64,000 bases of DNA from Melastoma dodecandrum (GCA_029817715.1 JARUPY010000387.1:4650001-4714000); one strand, 5' to 3'; numbered from the stretch's first letter, positions 11,474 to 24,305 are shown. Notes: generated by a model not told the origin, from the sequence alone. Program-made: numbers and translations.

Positions 11474-14374
11474 ATGGGAGAGGTCGCCGATATCGACATG
11501 TCCATCGCCTGCCACGCCAACGGTTCATCCCCCGGCTACTCCCTCGCCGACCCCCTCAACTGGGGCCTCGCGGCGGACTCCCTCAAGGGGAGCCACCTCG
11601 ACGAGGTCAAGAGGATGGTCAGCGAGTACCGGAAGCCCGTCGTGCGCCTAGGAGGGGAGACCCTGACCGTTTCCCAGGTCGCGGCTATCGCCAGCAGGGA
11701 GGCCGGGAAGGTCTCCGTGGAGCTTTCTGAGGAGGCCCGTGCCGGCGTCGAGGCGAGCAGCAACTGGGTCATGGAGAGCATGAACAAGGGGACGGATAGC
11801 TACGGCGTCACGACTGGGTTCGGCGCGACGTCCCACAGGAGGACCAAGCAGGGTGGCGCGCTCCAGAGGGAGCTCATTAGGTAAAAAAAAAACATAATAT
11901 ATATACATAAGGAAGTTATTTACCCATCCAACTGTTCTTATTTAATTTAGGTTTAATGTTTGGTTGGTGGGTCGAAAATTGATTTGGGTCATGGCAGATA
12001 TTTCTAATTTGATCTAAGTATGATAAGGTTAGGTGTAAGTTCAGTTATCAAACAAAATTCATATCTTATTTCTAGGCAAAATGTATAAATAAGAATGATA
12101 ATTATTGTAGCATTTAAGAGGTATTACTTAGCCCCTCAGCTAATTCGTAAATTGCTATAAAAAGAAGAAGCACACCCTTAATTTTGAACATACAAAAATA
12201 CTCTAATTTCATATAAATTTTCACCATAATTACTATTTTTAAAAAATAAATAAAATATTTTTGAATATGTTAATCAGAGTCCATAGATGAAACGTCTAGA
12301 TCAAGGAAGTTATTATATGACAGCTAAGTCAACCTGAGATTGACTGCAAACCCAAATGAAATTTAAAGGTAATGTTAGGATTTCGATGTCCACGATGTTG
12401 TATGTCCGAATTTGGTCCATACACTGTAAATCGAATGTTGCGATATAAGTCGTACTAATACGCACCCACTAAAACGTGCCCAATTAATGAACGAAGTGGA
12501 CCGACCACTAATGTTTTTGCCCCCACTGAAATTTGGATGGTGGTTAGTCAATTACTCGAGAAAGGAATTGTGCTGCGGGCATCCATTGATCGGCGTATTA
12601 ACGCTTGTTTTGATTGTTTTGTAGGTTCCTGAATGCCGGGGTATTCGGCAACGGCACCGAGTCGTGCCACACGCTGCCGCAGTCGGCCACCAGGGCAGCG
12701 ATGCTGGTCCGGATCAACACCCTGTTGCAAGGCTACTCGGGGATCCGGTTCGAGATCCTGGAGACTATCACCAAGTTCCTCAACAGCAACGTCACCCCGT
12801 GTTTGCCGCTGCGAGGGACCATCACGGCCTCCGGCGACCTGGTCCCGCTTTCCTACATCGCGGGCCTGTTGACGGGCCGGCCCAACTCCAGGGCTGTAGG
12901 GCCCATCGGCGAGTCCCTCACCCCCGCCAAGGCCTTCCAGTTGGCGGGAGTTGAGACGGGATTCTTTGAGCTGCAGCCGAAGGAGGGTCTCGCGCTCGTT
13001 AACGGGACCGCTGTCGGGTCGGGGCTGGCGTCGATGGTTCTGTTCGAGGCTAATGTGCTTGCCATCCTCGCAGAGGTGTTGTCGGCAGTTTTTGCCGAGG
13101 TGATGCTCGGGAAGCCCGAGTTTACAGACCACTTGACGCACAAGTTGAAGCACCATCCTGGACAGATTGAGGCCGCGGCAATCATGGAGCATATACTGGA
13201 TGGGAGTGCAATCGTGAAGGCCGCTCAGAAGTTGCACGAGATGGACCCCTTACAGAAGCCGAAGCAGGACAGGTATGCCCTGAGGACCTCGCCACAATGG
13301 CTCGGTCCACAGATTGAGGTCATAAGGGCAGCGACGAAGATGATCGAACGGGAGATCAACTCGGTGAATGACAACCCTTTGATTGATGTCTCGAGGAACA
13401 AGGCCCTCCACGGCGGAAACTTCCAGGGGACACCCATTGGTGTCTCGATGGACAACACCAGGCTGGCCATTGCCTCGATCGGGAAGCTCATGTTTGCACA
13501 GTTCTCTGAGCTTGTGAATGACTTCTACAACAACGGCCTGCCCTCAAACTTGTCCGGCGGACGTAACCCGAGCCTCGATTATGGGTTCAAGGGTGCGGAG
13601 ATCGCCATGGCCTCATACTGCTCTGAGCTGCAGTTCTTGGCAAACCCAGTGACCAACCACGTCCAGAGTGCAGAACAACACAACCAGGATGTCAACTCGC
13701 TTGGGCTTATCTCGTCAAGAAAGACCGCCGAGGCCATTGACATCCTCAAACTGATGTCGTCGACGTTCTTGGTCGCTCTCTGCCAGGCAATCGACCTGAG
13801 GCACCTCGAGGAAAACCTGAAGAACACAGTCAAAACCACCGTCAACCAAGTTGCCAAGAAGGTCCTTACCATTGGGTCCAACGGCGAGCTCCACCCCTCA
13901 AGATTCAGTGAGAAGGACCTTATCCGGGTTGTTGACCGCGAGCACTGTTTTGCTTACATTGACGACCCCTGCAGTGCCACTTACCCCCTGATGCAAAAAC
14001 TCAGGCAGGTCCTTGTTGACGGCGCCTTGGCGAACGTCGAAGGCGAGAAGCACCAGGGAACCTCCATCTTCCAAAAGATCGGCCCGTTTGAGGAAGAGCT
14101 CGTTGCCGTCCTGCCAAAGGAGGTGGAGAACGCCAGAGCCCAGTGGGAGAACGGGAACCCTGCAATCCCGAACAAGATTACTGGATGCCGATCGTACCCA
14201 CTGTACAAGTTTGTGAGGGAAGAGCTCGGAAGTAGCCTACTGACGGGCGAGAAGACGAGGTCGCCGGGAGAGGACTTCGACCTGGTCTTCTCAGCAATCT
14301 GCAACGGGAAGGTGATCGATCCACTGCTGGAGTGCTTGAAGGAATGGAATGGGGAACCTCTTCCTATATGTTAG
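11474..14374 (+). CDS. PAL: Phenylalanine ammonia-lyase
   Basis: The enzyme deaminates L-phenylalanine to trans-cinnamate and ammonia, the entry step of phenylpropanoid metabolism, and acts in the cytosol. Exon 1 is 11474-11880 and exon 2 is 12625-14374. The 744-base intron splits an arginine codon (residue 136), the position conserved in plant PAL genes. The product is 718 residues, normal for the family. The Ala204-Ser205-Gly206 triad, inside [17 protein letters not shown], forms the MIO electrophile. Tyr110 in the [10 protein letters not shown] loop is the expected catalytic tyrosine. Phe137-Leu138 after the intron is the PAL-type selectivity pair; a His there would indicate tyrosine activity. 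The protein ends in the usual LPIC. The ATG at 11474 is the first in frame after the TATA box; the frame is open upstream to 11426 but without ATG. No defects are seen. Confidence 0.97.
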
Positions 14375-15181
14375 AACAATATTCTCCCCCTTCTCTTTTA
14401 AATAAGTTTATCATTTTTGCTTTTTTGTAATTAGTTCTTTGATGTTTTAATCTGTGGAGTGTATCTTGGGGCAAACTGTATAAGTGTTAAGAACACATTT
14501 CCTAATTTTATGATTACATCTTTTCAATTGCATTGATAAAATTACACTCGTTTCGGTTGATTTGAAGAAATCCTTGCCAAAGCCGAGCACCCGCATCATG
14601 CCTGTAGCGATGACAGATTCCAAGGAAGATGGTCTTACTATGCTAAGCGGAATGCGTAGGTTAGACTTGAATGAGGTGCATTGGCAGTGCGATTCACTAA
14701 TGCTCAGACGAGAGGGTGTTCGAGGGGGTTTTACCTCGATGACGTATCACCAGGGATCTTACCGGATGTGAATTGCCGGTGCAGGAGCCATGTGCTAAAG
14801 TTGTTCATGCCTGAAGAGTAAATGGGGAAACGCTATTCATAGAACCTGCAGAAACATCCTGTGAGGAGAACCCCATTGTGATATTGCTGATCTCGAAAGC
14901 TGTTCTGGAAGGAGTTGTCATCGGGAACAGGACGGAACCTTTGATGGGCTGACCGAGTCCAGCGTTCGTGAAGAAGTGGGTGCAAATGGCCAGGACGGTG
15001 CACGGATGAAGGCTGTGAAAGAAAGTTCTGTAGTACAAATATGTGATTCCCCATCCATGGGTTCACGGGGATGACCGCCCTCTGAGGATCGTCCATGGAA
15101 AGGCAGCTCCTGCTTAAGCTAGGGATAGGACTGGGGACATTACATGAGGTTTTTGAGTAACACGTACAGCCATCGTCTTTG
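14375..15181. other. PAL 3' flank and unassigned minus-strand frames
   Basis: AT-rich sequence right after the PAL stop is probably the 3' UTR; an AATAAG signal-like motif is near 14400. Between about 14805 and 15181 the minus strand has open frames (one containing YYRTFFHSLHPCTVLAICTH) that look protein-like. I do not recognise them, and they contain stops and frame changes. They lie just downstream of the kinase pseudogene in its direction of reading. Confidence 0.35.
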
Positions 15182-15600
15182 TTATCGGGGAGCCATGGAT
15201 GAAGAAAACCCCTGAGTCGAGGCAAACTTCTCATCCCAGCTCTGCGATTCTAAGTGCAACTTGGAGATCCTACCTGCAACCCGACACATGTCGGGCTGAT
15301 GGTCGACTCTGTGATTCGTCCTCCACGCATTCCAATCCCAACTTGACCATCTTCTCCGCTTCTTCAACTGGATATGAGTCCCTCAACTGCTTGTCCATCC
15401 ACATCCTCACACCGCCTCCCTGCCTTTTTCAACAGTGCTTTACCCTCAAGATCTCCCCCGTCTTTCCATTTAATATGTACTTCAAGGGTTCCTCTCCACA
15501 CAGCAGCTCCCACATTACGACCTCAGACACGTTCACGTCAGACTACCGCATCCACACGCCTGTTGTTCGAAATTCTGGTGACATGTAATCCCCTGTCCTT
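15182..15600 (-). pseudogene. Receptor-like kinase C-lobe fragment, broken
   Basis: Read on the minus strand, the fragment shows the activation-segment YMSPEF, then WELLCGEEPLKYI, then DKQLRDSYPVEEAEKMVKLG, and the tail GRISKLHLESQSWDEK ending in SSMAPR plus a stop at 15182. This order and tail resemble the C-lobe of a small group of plant receptor-like kinases, in memory close to a LysM RLK3-like clade; the exact subfamily is uncertain. Internal stops (after GVWMR and after RVKHC) and a frame change before GRISKL show it is not functional. The N-lobe and catalytic loop are not found upstream. Confidence 0.7.
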
Positions 15601-15946
15601 TTCACTGCTGTTTGATCTCTTCAACTCGGTGTCTGGGGAATCCAACGATTTTGGTCTCAAACAGGATTATTCTTCTTCAACTGCTTTGCCGCATACTCTG
15701 CCGTGGCAAAGTGACTGATTTTAGCAGCATCAGACGACCGCATCTGTGTGGCATTATCGTCAAATTGTGACGGTGATTTCATGCTTTTTTCGGTCTTCCG
15801 CGGTGATTATGCTCGAGCTCTTCACATGGTTGTGCACAAACCCCTAACCGTCGATACCAGCACTGTAATGCATACACTCAAGACCATTAGCAACGTCCGA
15901 AGGCGATCCTCATCCGGGATATCCATGACGAGAGAATCGTATAATG

Positions 15947-15990
15947 GGGGCCCAATTTGTTCCAGCCCAAATGAGCCCAAGCCCATCCAA
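15947..15990 (+). promoter_or_regulatory. Cluster of GCCCA (site II-like) motifs before the HEP gene
   Basis: GGGCCCA at 15948-15954 is followed by AGCCCA, GAGCCCA and AGCCCAT within 40 bases, ending about 70 bases before the start codon at 16059. Such site II-like clusters are typical of plant promoters for mitochondrial and housekeeping proteins. The role is inferred. Confidence 0.5.
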
Positions 15991-16058
15991 TGGGGACGGC
16001 GTGGTCAAATACGCGAAATACCGACCAGAGTTCCGGGGATTGACGACGCTTGGAATCG

Positions 16059-17298
16059 ATGGCGGCGATTGCTCGTTCTAGAATGTTCCAGAGGCGGCTG
16101 TTCTCCCTCTTCTCCGGGAACCGCGCCACTCCTCTCGACCGCATCTCCTCGGAAGGTCAGTTTTGGGACCTCCAGCCAATCATTTTATGGGTGTATGCCG
16201 TGTTGGTGTTGCGCGCTGTGCTGGCTGGTGGAGAGAAACCTTACGCTCGTTTGTGATCTGGGTTTTGGTATATTTTGGACGTTAAGTGAGAAAGGTGTGA
16301 TCTTAGAGTGGTTTCTGTTTGGATAGTTGACTGTGGTGCTGGAGTGATAGGTGATGTTTGATGAGATTATTTCTTAGGTTTAGAGTTCGAATTCAGGGGC
16401 TATCTCCTTGATGTGCTTTGTCCATCTATGGGAACGAATAAGCCTTGGCGCAGAGGGACTTTGTGGTGTCTTTGGCTTCCATTCTTTGTAAGCAACTACA
16501 TGATGATGGATCCAGGATTTTGCGGCTGGTGCATTTCTGTTCCTGAGAGGATAACACGATGATGAGTGGGATCGAAGTATAACACGAAAAATCAATCGTT
16601 TAGTTCGTTTATTCATTCAAGATATTTCTTTGCTGGAAGCTGTGGTCTGGTTAATTTATTCCTACATCCGCAACAGTTCGACAATTGCGTATTCCCAATT
16701 GGCTTGAAAAGCTATAGGTCTTCGTCGTCTGGTTGCAGTTGTTGATGGCTTTGGTAAATGACCAATTGTTTATGCATTAGGATCCAGTTGACATGGTTCT
16801 TCCCTTGCAGGATCAATGAGACTACTACTCACTCGGCATGGACAATACGGAGGGCATTACGGTCAAAGATGGGTGCAGACATTGTCAGGCTCAAATGAAG
16901 AAGCCTTTGTTAGTCAACAAACCAACACGGCAGAGTCCAGTTCCCTCTTAGTGGATGCTTTGGAAGATAGAAAAATCAGCAGCGCTGCTAAGGTCGATTT
17001 TACGGCTATATCCAACTTGCAGACGTCGTCGAGGCATGATCTTGCGATGGTGTTCACCTGCAAAGTCTGTGAAACTAGGTCCGTGAAGACAGCTTGCCGA
17101 GAATCCTACGAGAAGGGCGTTGTTGTGGTTAGATGCAGCGGATGTGATAACTACCACCTCATCGCTGATCGGCTCGGCATGTTCGGACAACCAGGAAGCG
17201 TGGAGGATTTCCTTGCTGCAAGGGGTGAGGACGTGAAGAAGGGATCTATGGACACATTGAATTTGACATTAGAAGATTTAGCTGGAAAAAGACCTTGA
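16059..17298 (+). CDS. DNL zinc-finger protein, mitochondrial HSP70 escort protein type
   Basis: This is the Zim17/Tim15/HEP family, which keeps organellar Hsp70 soluble and active. Exon 1 is 16059-16155 and exon 2 is 16811-17298, giving 194 residues. The N-terminus is basic, hydroxylated and without acidic residues for the first 26 positions (MAAIARSRMFQRRLFSLFSG), as expected for a mitochondrial presequence. The zinc site is Cys116-X2-Cys119 and Cys141-X2-Cys144, followed by the DNYHLIADRLG segment that defines the family and then the conserved GSVEDFLAARGE. Methionine replaces the usual tryptophan in the family's GWFG. The start is the first ATG of the frame; splice sites are GAAG|GTCAGT and TTGCAG|GAT. 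Organelle choice (mitochondrion rather than plastid) is inferred. Confidence 0.92.
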
Positions 17299-19335
17299 AC
17301 TGTTAAAGTGTAGCTCGAAACTCTTATCCCTCCCGAAACCTTAACATTATCCACTTGCGGAGAATGAGCTAATTTTTCCGTTCCTTGTACATTGTTGGCC
17401 CCGACAATTGAACATGGCAACAGCGGTCAACAATTACTGACCCTGTTATCCACTAAGTTTGTTCAGTTTCTCAGATGGATCACGGAAGGAGAATTCGAGA
17501 TAAAGTATAATTTGGTGATGTTTCTGATTACGGAGGATTGGGATTTATATCATGTGAACAAGGGGCTTCTGTTATTGTCTAGTTGGGGCAGTAGCTGCCC
17601 CTTCTCATGCTGAATCGATGGCCGGCTTTGATGAAATGGTATCTGAGAGACGATGATAGTGTTATCTACTTGGTGGAAAAGGAGTAAGGAAGGCGTATCG
17701 TGCTGTGTCATTGGCAGTGAGATTCACCCACAGCAGGCACCCGGCATTGGTTTATCAACTTATTCGGAACACTCATTGGGTGACTCCTTTGACAGTTTCT
17801 AGATGCCGATTAGCTGGTTGATTGCAAAACTCAGTTGTTTTTACTCACATCCAAGGGGATTGATGCGCCTGCGTCAGGCCTATTAACTGGATGTGTCTCA
17901 GACATGATCACTTCTACTTCTACCTATTGAGACATAAGAAATGGGAGGCCGTGCAATAGCCACTCGGGGTGGAAGTTTACTTTGTCCTTCGTAGATAAAT
18001 CCAGAAAGAGCCAGGGAAGGGAAGAGTTCAGCGATGCTAGCTATAGTGACGGGGAATGGGGGCCGTTAAAGATCTCATTGAGGGAATGGGACGTGGATAT
18101 CTCGTGCAGCGAGGCGTTTATTTCATGTATACTCTGTTCTGGGGCTGGCATGGCAGTTATTGCATGACATCGTCTTGATTCATGCCTAGTACCTGTATGG
18201 AATAATATCTCAGATGTTCTCCCACAAAACTGAAAGGACCAAGGGAACTGTTATAATTTGTTATCATCTTTACCCCATTATTTGGATTCCTCACTGAGTA
18301 ATGGTCGTCCCTTAAGGTTGATTCGGGCACCCATGGTCGACATAAGAGATTCGTAGAGTGCTGGCTCTTAAAGTTCACGGGGGATGTCATCTGGAAATGA
18401 ATCAATACTTGTATATGGCAACCATCTTCGCAGACCTACGAAGAACACCTTATTGGCGACCCTAAATTTGGCAACCCATAAGGATTTCGCTGTGTAAAGC
18501 CGGTCGCCTTCATACTCACTCTCTCTAATGCTCGTTGGACTCCTTATAAAATTCTGGTATACTAAGCCCAAAAGAAAACGCCTTACCTTTAGCAGACTAT
18601 TCCCAACTTGAAGTTTGGCAGAGGAGGCACGGAGTTGAACCTCTGGACTTCATCGTGGTGGACAGAAAATATGGACTCTGCTGGAGAGCGGGTTAACGTA
18701 GATTGGTGGAAGGGTAAGGTAGCTGATTGGACGAACCATAGTTGCTTTGCGTACATATAAGGATTGTACACCTCGAAGATGTACCGACTTTAGTTCACAA
18801 TAAATCTCTTGAGGTAACAGTGGAGATTCATGCTGGGTTGAAAGACTATCCACAGATATTCCATATGATGTTTCCTTCTGGAAATGGCCTCCATTGAAGA
18901 ATATAGCCTTCACTCTAATCGTCATCGCCATCCATTAGGGCTCTGATACAGCCATATGTGCTTGAGCGTGTCCAATACTTGGACTAACAAGCTTCGAGCA
19001 TATACAAATGAGGGAAACATGTGGTCGTGCATAAAGAATGTGTCTTGGGAAGTAAAGCTCGATCCACAAATAGATGAGCCATATAAGACCTTTTATTGGG
19101 CACGCTTTGCAATATATGCAACAACAACATGGAGAGCTCTATTCAACATATTGAGAAGCATGGGGCCAAAGGCTACAATAGCGGTCACCTACACCAAGAA
19201 AGAGCTTAATCCGATCATGAATCGCCTATGTCACTTGCTCTTACTATAGAAGATAAACTTGGACAATCACTCCATGTAGAATTTGATCTCTTCTTGTACA
19301 CTGCAACACTTATTAGGCATGCCCATCTATCACTT
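17299..19335. other. HEP 3' flank and unassigned sequence
   Basis: No complete gene. Minus-strand open frames at 18157-18405, 18368-18571, 18589-18771 and 18650-18931 have protein-like composition but no recognisable motif, and they overlap or change frame. They may belong to the same decayed mobile gene as the next entry; I cannot show it. Confidence 0.35.
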
Positions 19336-19860
19336 GATCACATTGTTGATCCTTGACTGATGGTTGAATTCAAAATGCTCTTCGTCTAGGGAATGAAATC
19401 GAAGAGGAGCATCATGTGTGAGGTAGCCAGTCAAGAAGCAAATATTCTCCAAGCTGATGGTCATAGGCCTTTGGGTCAAGTAGAAGCAGTTGATAATGGT
19501 ATTCTAGAACAGAGCAAATAGCATGGTTACGCGCAAGCTCCATATAAGAAGTGAAAATGTCGATCAAAGTAGAGATGCCCATACATTTTCACGTTTTATC
19601 TGACGTCTTCTTCCAAGTAGCCAACCAATCATCAAACCATATGTTGCTTCCCCACGATAAAAAGCAATGGAGGTCTTTCATGTGTGCAGGATCATGCCAT
19701 CCTATCGGCCGGAAAGGCTCTTCTCCAAATATAGTAGGGGGAGCTTCAATACAAAGGAAGGACAGTTCCTAGAGCTTGACTAACCCAGAGGCAGGGATGA
19801 AGGGACCCATCATGTGACTAGACCCCTCCCAACCGCGTCTCATCTCCATCATCTAGCGTA
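19336..19860 (-). pseudogene. Decayed mobile-element gene, plant mobile domain-like
   Basis: The minus strand encodes disrupted protein with CFYLTQRPMTISLENICFL, then LTHDAPLRFHSLDEEHFEF, and upstream of these IEAPPTIFGEEPFRPIGWHD. The pattern of 'QRPMTISLENICFLTG' resembles the core of plant mobile domain proteins (…MTITLEDV..LTGL), which derive from transposable elements. Several stops and frame changes break the reading. The family call is tentative. Confidence 0.4.
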
Positions 19861-22800
19861 TGTCATTGGAGGTGTGTGGGCTAACCATGAATTAGACCAA
19901 GAAGAAGACTGATTAGACGAAAATGGTGCTAGAGCGTTTTGGAAGGAAGAGAGTTTCCCAGAGGCGAAAAATGATAGTGTTTGAGGAATGGTGAAAGGAT
20001 ATACCGTCTCAAGGAGTTTCTAAGGAAACGGGGTTATATGTTTCCTATTGAAAATTCTTGGCCATAGTCCAAGATTGTGTTTAGATAGACCTAGGCCTAA
20101 TACACGCAGATCACATGATTATTACTTATCATAGCCCAATGTTATTGTTTGGAGTTCAACTTTCACCTAGAAGATCGTTGTGTGGTGTTATTGCTTGCTT
20201 GATGAAGGGTAACACTTAGTTTCAACGTTCCCTTGATTTGAATTATCACTTGGACTCCGCTAACACACGTTCTAGGGCTAAGAAGTTAGTTGAGATTCAA
20301 TACGACTATAAGAAAAAGGGCCACTGAATAACAATTAGAATACGACATGATTAAAACCACTTAACATAAAGATAACTATGAAAATATTAGGCAGTAATTA
20401 TGATTTTTGTACAAAAAGGATTTTCACATGTATTACAAGTAAACGCAATTCAAATAAAAATTGGGTTGCCATATATCTTAGTTTCTTTTTGTTGCATTTT
20501 CTCAGTTTTTCTACGAACTGATGTAAGTGTCCATTGATCTTTCCTTAAATATGGTATTTTTTATTTATTTTTAATTCACGACGACCAAATTTTTCAAACC
20601 TTTATGTCAAATTTGATATTTGTTTGTCAAATATTCGACGTGTTTGCTAGTAAACACTATCGTCACATTCACGGCCTGAAATCATGTAAAGATGGAAAAC
20701 TTTCGAAAGGCAACATCTTATATTGTAAGGACGCCGAAGGGGACGTCCGGGGAGATGGGATCGGGAAGTTGGTGGTGGTGGGGGAGGTCGAATCTTTCAA
20801 CGTGGGAATTCTTGGACGGGGTGGTCGTTGGGGATGTCGTGCTCGGGGTTGGTGATAAGCTCGAATGAATTCTTAAGTTTGTCCCCAAGACATAGTCAAC
20901 TCAGGGGAGATGGAAGTGAGTCCCATGACCGTTGGTTAGTTGGAATGTCCGAAATCGAACAAGATAATTCCACGATCACATCAGGACCAAAGCTGGTTTT
21001 TGTGTGTCCAGACAACAATCACACTGACGATGTTCCTCCTAAAAATGGGACGATTTTTCCCAGGATTAGAAGATTATGTTCCGAGTGGAATTACGATGAT
21101 CCCAATTCAGAACAACCGGGTTGACTTTGGAAAACATTAGAGTACTCTTTTGTGATCGTAGGGTTTCGGGGTTGGAATTTTCTGCAGGGAGCAGGTGAGA
21201 TGGTATTGATAGGTGACGCTACGACCACAAGTCACGTCAAGGAAATCGATATAGTTTAATAATTAAAAATTTAATAAAAATCACTTAAGTGATAAATTAT
21301 GAACGTAAGTATTTAAATTAGTAATTCGGAACGAGCTAAGTTCGTGTTATTTTATTCAGATGGAGCCCAAAGCTCAAGGGGTCAGCTAGGATTTTCTTTG
21401 ATAATAAGAACAAAAACGCAGTAAAAAATAGGGGGCAGCAGCCGAAGAAGAAAGGCGAACTCGGATTCCGCCACACATTTATTCCAGCCAACGTGAGATT
21501 TAGTAAATCAGTTTTTTTTAGCCGACTGCACTTTTGGATCTTTATAAAATTTCGAGGAAGTAATTTTTTCTTGAATGTCTTTAATCTGATTGGAGTATTT
21601 CTAACCAGTAATTTTCATTGTTTACTAATACGGTCAGATTCGGTGTCTTGATTTCAGCTTCTTCTCTTCGTGTTATCATGCATATTGATTTCCAAAATAG
21701 TTTCTTGATGTTACACTGAGTGGAGAAGAGGAGTTTGTGTTGTTATTATTGATTGAAAAGAACAATGATGTATCCATTACATTATTAATTTAATGGAAGT
21801 TTTAGTGGTACCTTCAAACCGGGTTTTACTCCTCACATTGAGGATATTTACGGGTTAAAATCTGGTATTGTTTTGTATTAAATCTAAACAAGTAATTCGA
21901 TGAATTTCGGAGTGTATTCTCCTTACATCCCAACAGTAACTACCTTAATTTTTTTTCTCTACATAATGTCACATTCACTTTCACATGCGCGGGTATGTAC
22001 TCTATAACTATCAACACACCGGATTTTGCATTTATTTTAACCGGTGCTTTTGGTGATGTCAAGGAGCGAAACGGTCCAAAATGAAAATTGTAAATAAGAA
22101 CATAATACATTTTCACCCATAAACAATCGCAAGTCATGACGTGTCTCTTTGAAGGTGATAATAATCATAATAATAATAATAATGATAATAACAGTAAGAG
22201 GGAGACACTGATGTCACAAACGACCTTACATTACAATACTGAAGATGTCAACACGCTATCGATTTAGGTTGTTTGTTCGTGTAATACATATAGATGACCC
22301 TGTCAGTCAAATAATTTCGTACTTAAGTTAAAAAAATACAGAATGGCGAAATTACGTTCCGGTTGAGTGCTAAAAAAATTGAGGGATGCCCCTCAGCCCT
22401 TTTCCTTTGGGTCATATATATGGGCTCGAGCCCAACTGTATGAACTTGGGCTCCGGCCTCAGTATTCGTCATTGGTATGGGCTTGGTTGGGTGGAGATGT
22501 CATGAGAATCTGTGATTGGGCCTAATTATGGGTTTGAGCGGCACGAACTGATTTTGGGCCTCGTGGGCTGAGTGTGCTTATATTAACAAAAATAAATTTT
22601 AAAAGAAGAGTAAAAGGAACAAGATCGATGGGAGAATCTCTGCAGTTATAGCTCTTAAGGAATCGGCCGCATTCATCGGCCTTTTGGTCCCCCCCTCTTC
22701 AATAATTGCAAAAATGTACACCCCCATCAACTACTAACACAGTCGACCCCAATGCCATCATGGCTTTACGTTTCCTTTCCCTTTTGTCCGCAGTTCCACT

Positions 22801-22880
22801 AATCCAAATCGAGTCGAGTCACTAATCCGACGCTCTTAGCGCTCAATTACTAAACCCTCTCTCCAAAACCAGACCCATCC
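19861..22880. other. Intergenic region before the Tat-type element
   Basis: Mostly AT-rich sequence without recognised genes. Open frames at 20604-21140 match nothing. A (TAA)n-like microsatellite lies at 22158-22190. Several GGGCC/GGGCT motifs occur at 22420-22575, which could be a promoter remnant, but no gene follows. The boundary with the retrotransposon is the TGTTTAGC at 22881. Confidence 0.45.
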
Positions 22881-23626
22881 TGTTTAGCAACAGAAATTCT
22901 GCGCTACAGGACTCACCCCAATCTGTGGATCGACGGTCCAGATCATAGGCCCAAGGAAGGAAAATTCAGGAATGAGGTGACCACGGATACACACCAGACG
23001 AAGGCTTGTTGGGCAAAGGGATCACCAAGCGACGGAATTACCAGGCGACGGGCGACAACAGGTCGCGAAGCGACAATCGACAGTCAGACTGGACGAGCGA
23101 GGAAACTCTACGGCGAAGGCCAATGGGCGACACGGTCGATCAGTCAACTGTTAAGGAAGGCTCTAGAAGATCTCGGGATCCGGAAGGAGATTGCTGCCAA
23201 GTTTGCTCATATGGAAAGGAGATATTCTATGGAAGAATGGTATCAAAGGAAACGTAATATATATGCAATACATAGTTACCGTATATATGTAGGTCTAGCT
23301 TAGTATAAATAGTTGTTCTTAGGCATTGTACACAACAACACCTCTCTACAGACGGATATATATTGTCATATTTTATCTTTTCAAGCATTCCAGCGTTCAA
23401 GCTCTCTTTGTGCTCATGCGTTCTTGCTCACTCTCGAAGGCATCGTCGATGGCATCCGTAAGTGCTTCCGCTTATGGCTGCCCATCCGCTGTCTTCCCCC
23501 CTCTTCTTTTATTTCATACGGCGACCACACATTTCAACGAATCCTCCGGACACCAGTTACTCGTAGTGTCAGAGATTTCCGACGTGTTTGGATCCGGCTT
23601 GTCCGCGGTCACTTTCGAAGCGAACA
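22881..23626 (+). repeat. 5' LTR, copy A (complete, TG...CA)
   Basis: A 746-base LTR that starts TGTTTAGCAAC and ends GCGAACA. It contains TATAAATA at 23304-23311, the probable promoter of the element. It is closely related over its length to the copies at 23652, 24190 and 32907. It carries one unit of the segment that is tripled in the 3' LTR, and the uninterrupted site GTAGGTCT (23289-23296) at which a MITE is inserted in the 3' LTR. Confidence 0.85.
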
Positions 23627-23651
23627 CGCCTTTGGCAACCACAGCTGGGGC
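23627..23651 (+). other. Primer-binding region after LTR A
   Basis: Immediately after the LTR end comes CGCCTTTGGCAACCACAG. The second element in this window has the matching CGTTTTTGGCGACCACAG after its LTR (61060). The position fits a primer-binding site starting at TGG; the primer tRNA cannot be assigned from memory. Confidence 0.55.
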
Positions 23652-24189
23652 TGTTTAGCAACAGAAATTCTGGGGCACAGATCTCAACCCAATCTGTGGA
23701 TCGACGTCCAGAACATAGGCCCAAGGAAGGAAAATCCAGGAAGGAGGTGACCATGGATACACACCAGGTGAAGGTTTGCTGGGCGAAGGGATCACCAAGC
23801 AATGGGGTTACCAGATGGCAGGCGACAACAGGTCGGCAAAGCGACAAGCGACAATCAGATTGGACGAGCGAGGAAACTCTACGGCGAAGGCCAATGGGCG
23901 ACACGGTCGATCAGTCAACTGTTAAGGAAGGTTCCAAAAGATCTCGGGATCCGGAAGAAGATTGTTGCCAATTTTGCTCATATGGAAAGGAGATATTCCA
24001 TGGAAGACTCGCAGCAAAGGAAACGTAATATATGTGCAATACATAGTTACCATAGAGTGGTACACAACAATACCACTCTACAAACCTACATATATTGTCA
24101 TATTTTATCTTTTCAAGCATTCCAACATTCAAGCTCTCTTTGTGCTCCTACGTTCTTGCTCACTCTCGAAGGCATCGTTAATGGCATCC
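23652..24189 (+). repeat. LTR copy B, 3'-truncated
   Basis: It begins again with TGTTTAGCAACAG directly after the primer-binding region of copy A, and follows copy A until GGCATCC (24189), the point equivalent to about 23456 in A. The last 170 bases (U5 side) are missing, and it lacks about 30 bases around the TATAAATA box. It is followed without a gap by copy C. Confidence 0.8.
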
Positions 24190-24305
24190 TGTTTAGCAAC
24201 AGAAATTCTGGGCCACAGATCTCAACGTAATCTGTGGATCAACAGTCCAGAATATAGGCTCAAGAAAGGAAAATCCAGGAAGGAGGTGACCACGGATACA
24301 CACTA
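24190..24305 (+). repeat. LTR copy C, first 115 bases only
   Basis: A third TGTTTAGCAACAG start, matching LTR A to GGATACACAC (about 24303), after which internal sequence begins (TAGGCCTAGAAAAG). The junction marks a deletion that removed the rest of the LTR, the primer-binding region and gag. Confidence 0.75.

Noticed and set aside
12548..13237. Long minus-strand open frames opposite PAL exon 2 (also 12853-13185, 13225-13491, 13579-13881, 13981-14304)
   Set aside because: They are shadows of the GC-rich PAL codons; no family motif, and PAL explains the conservation of the region.
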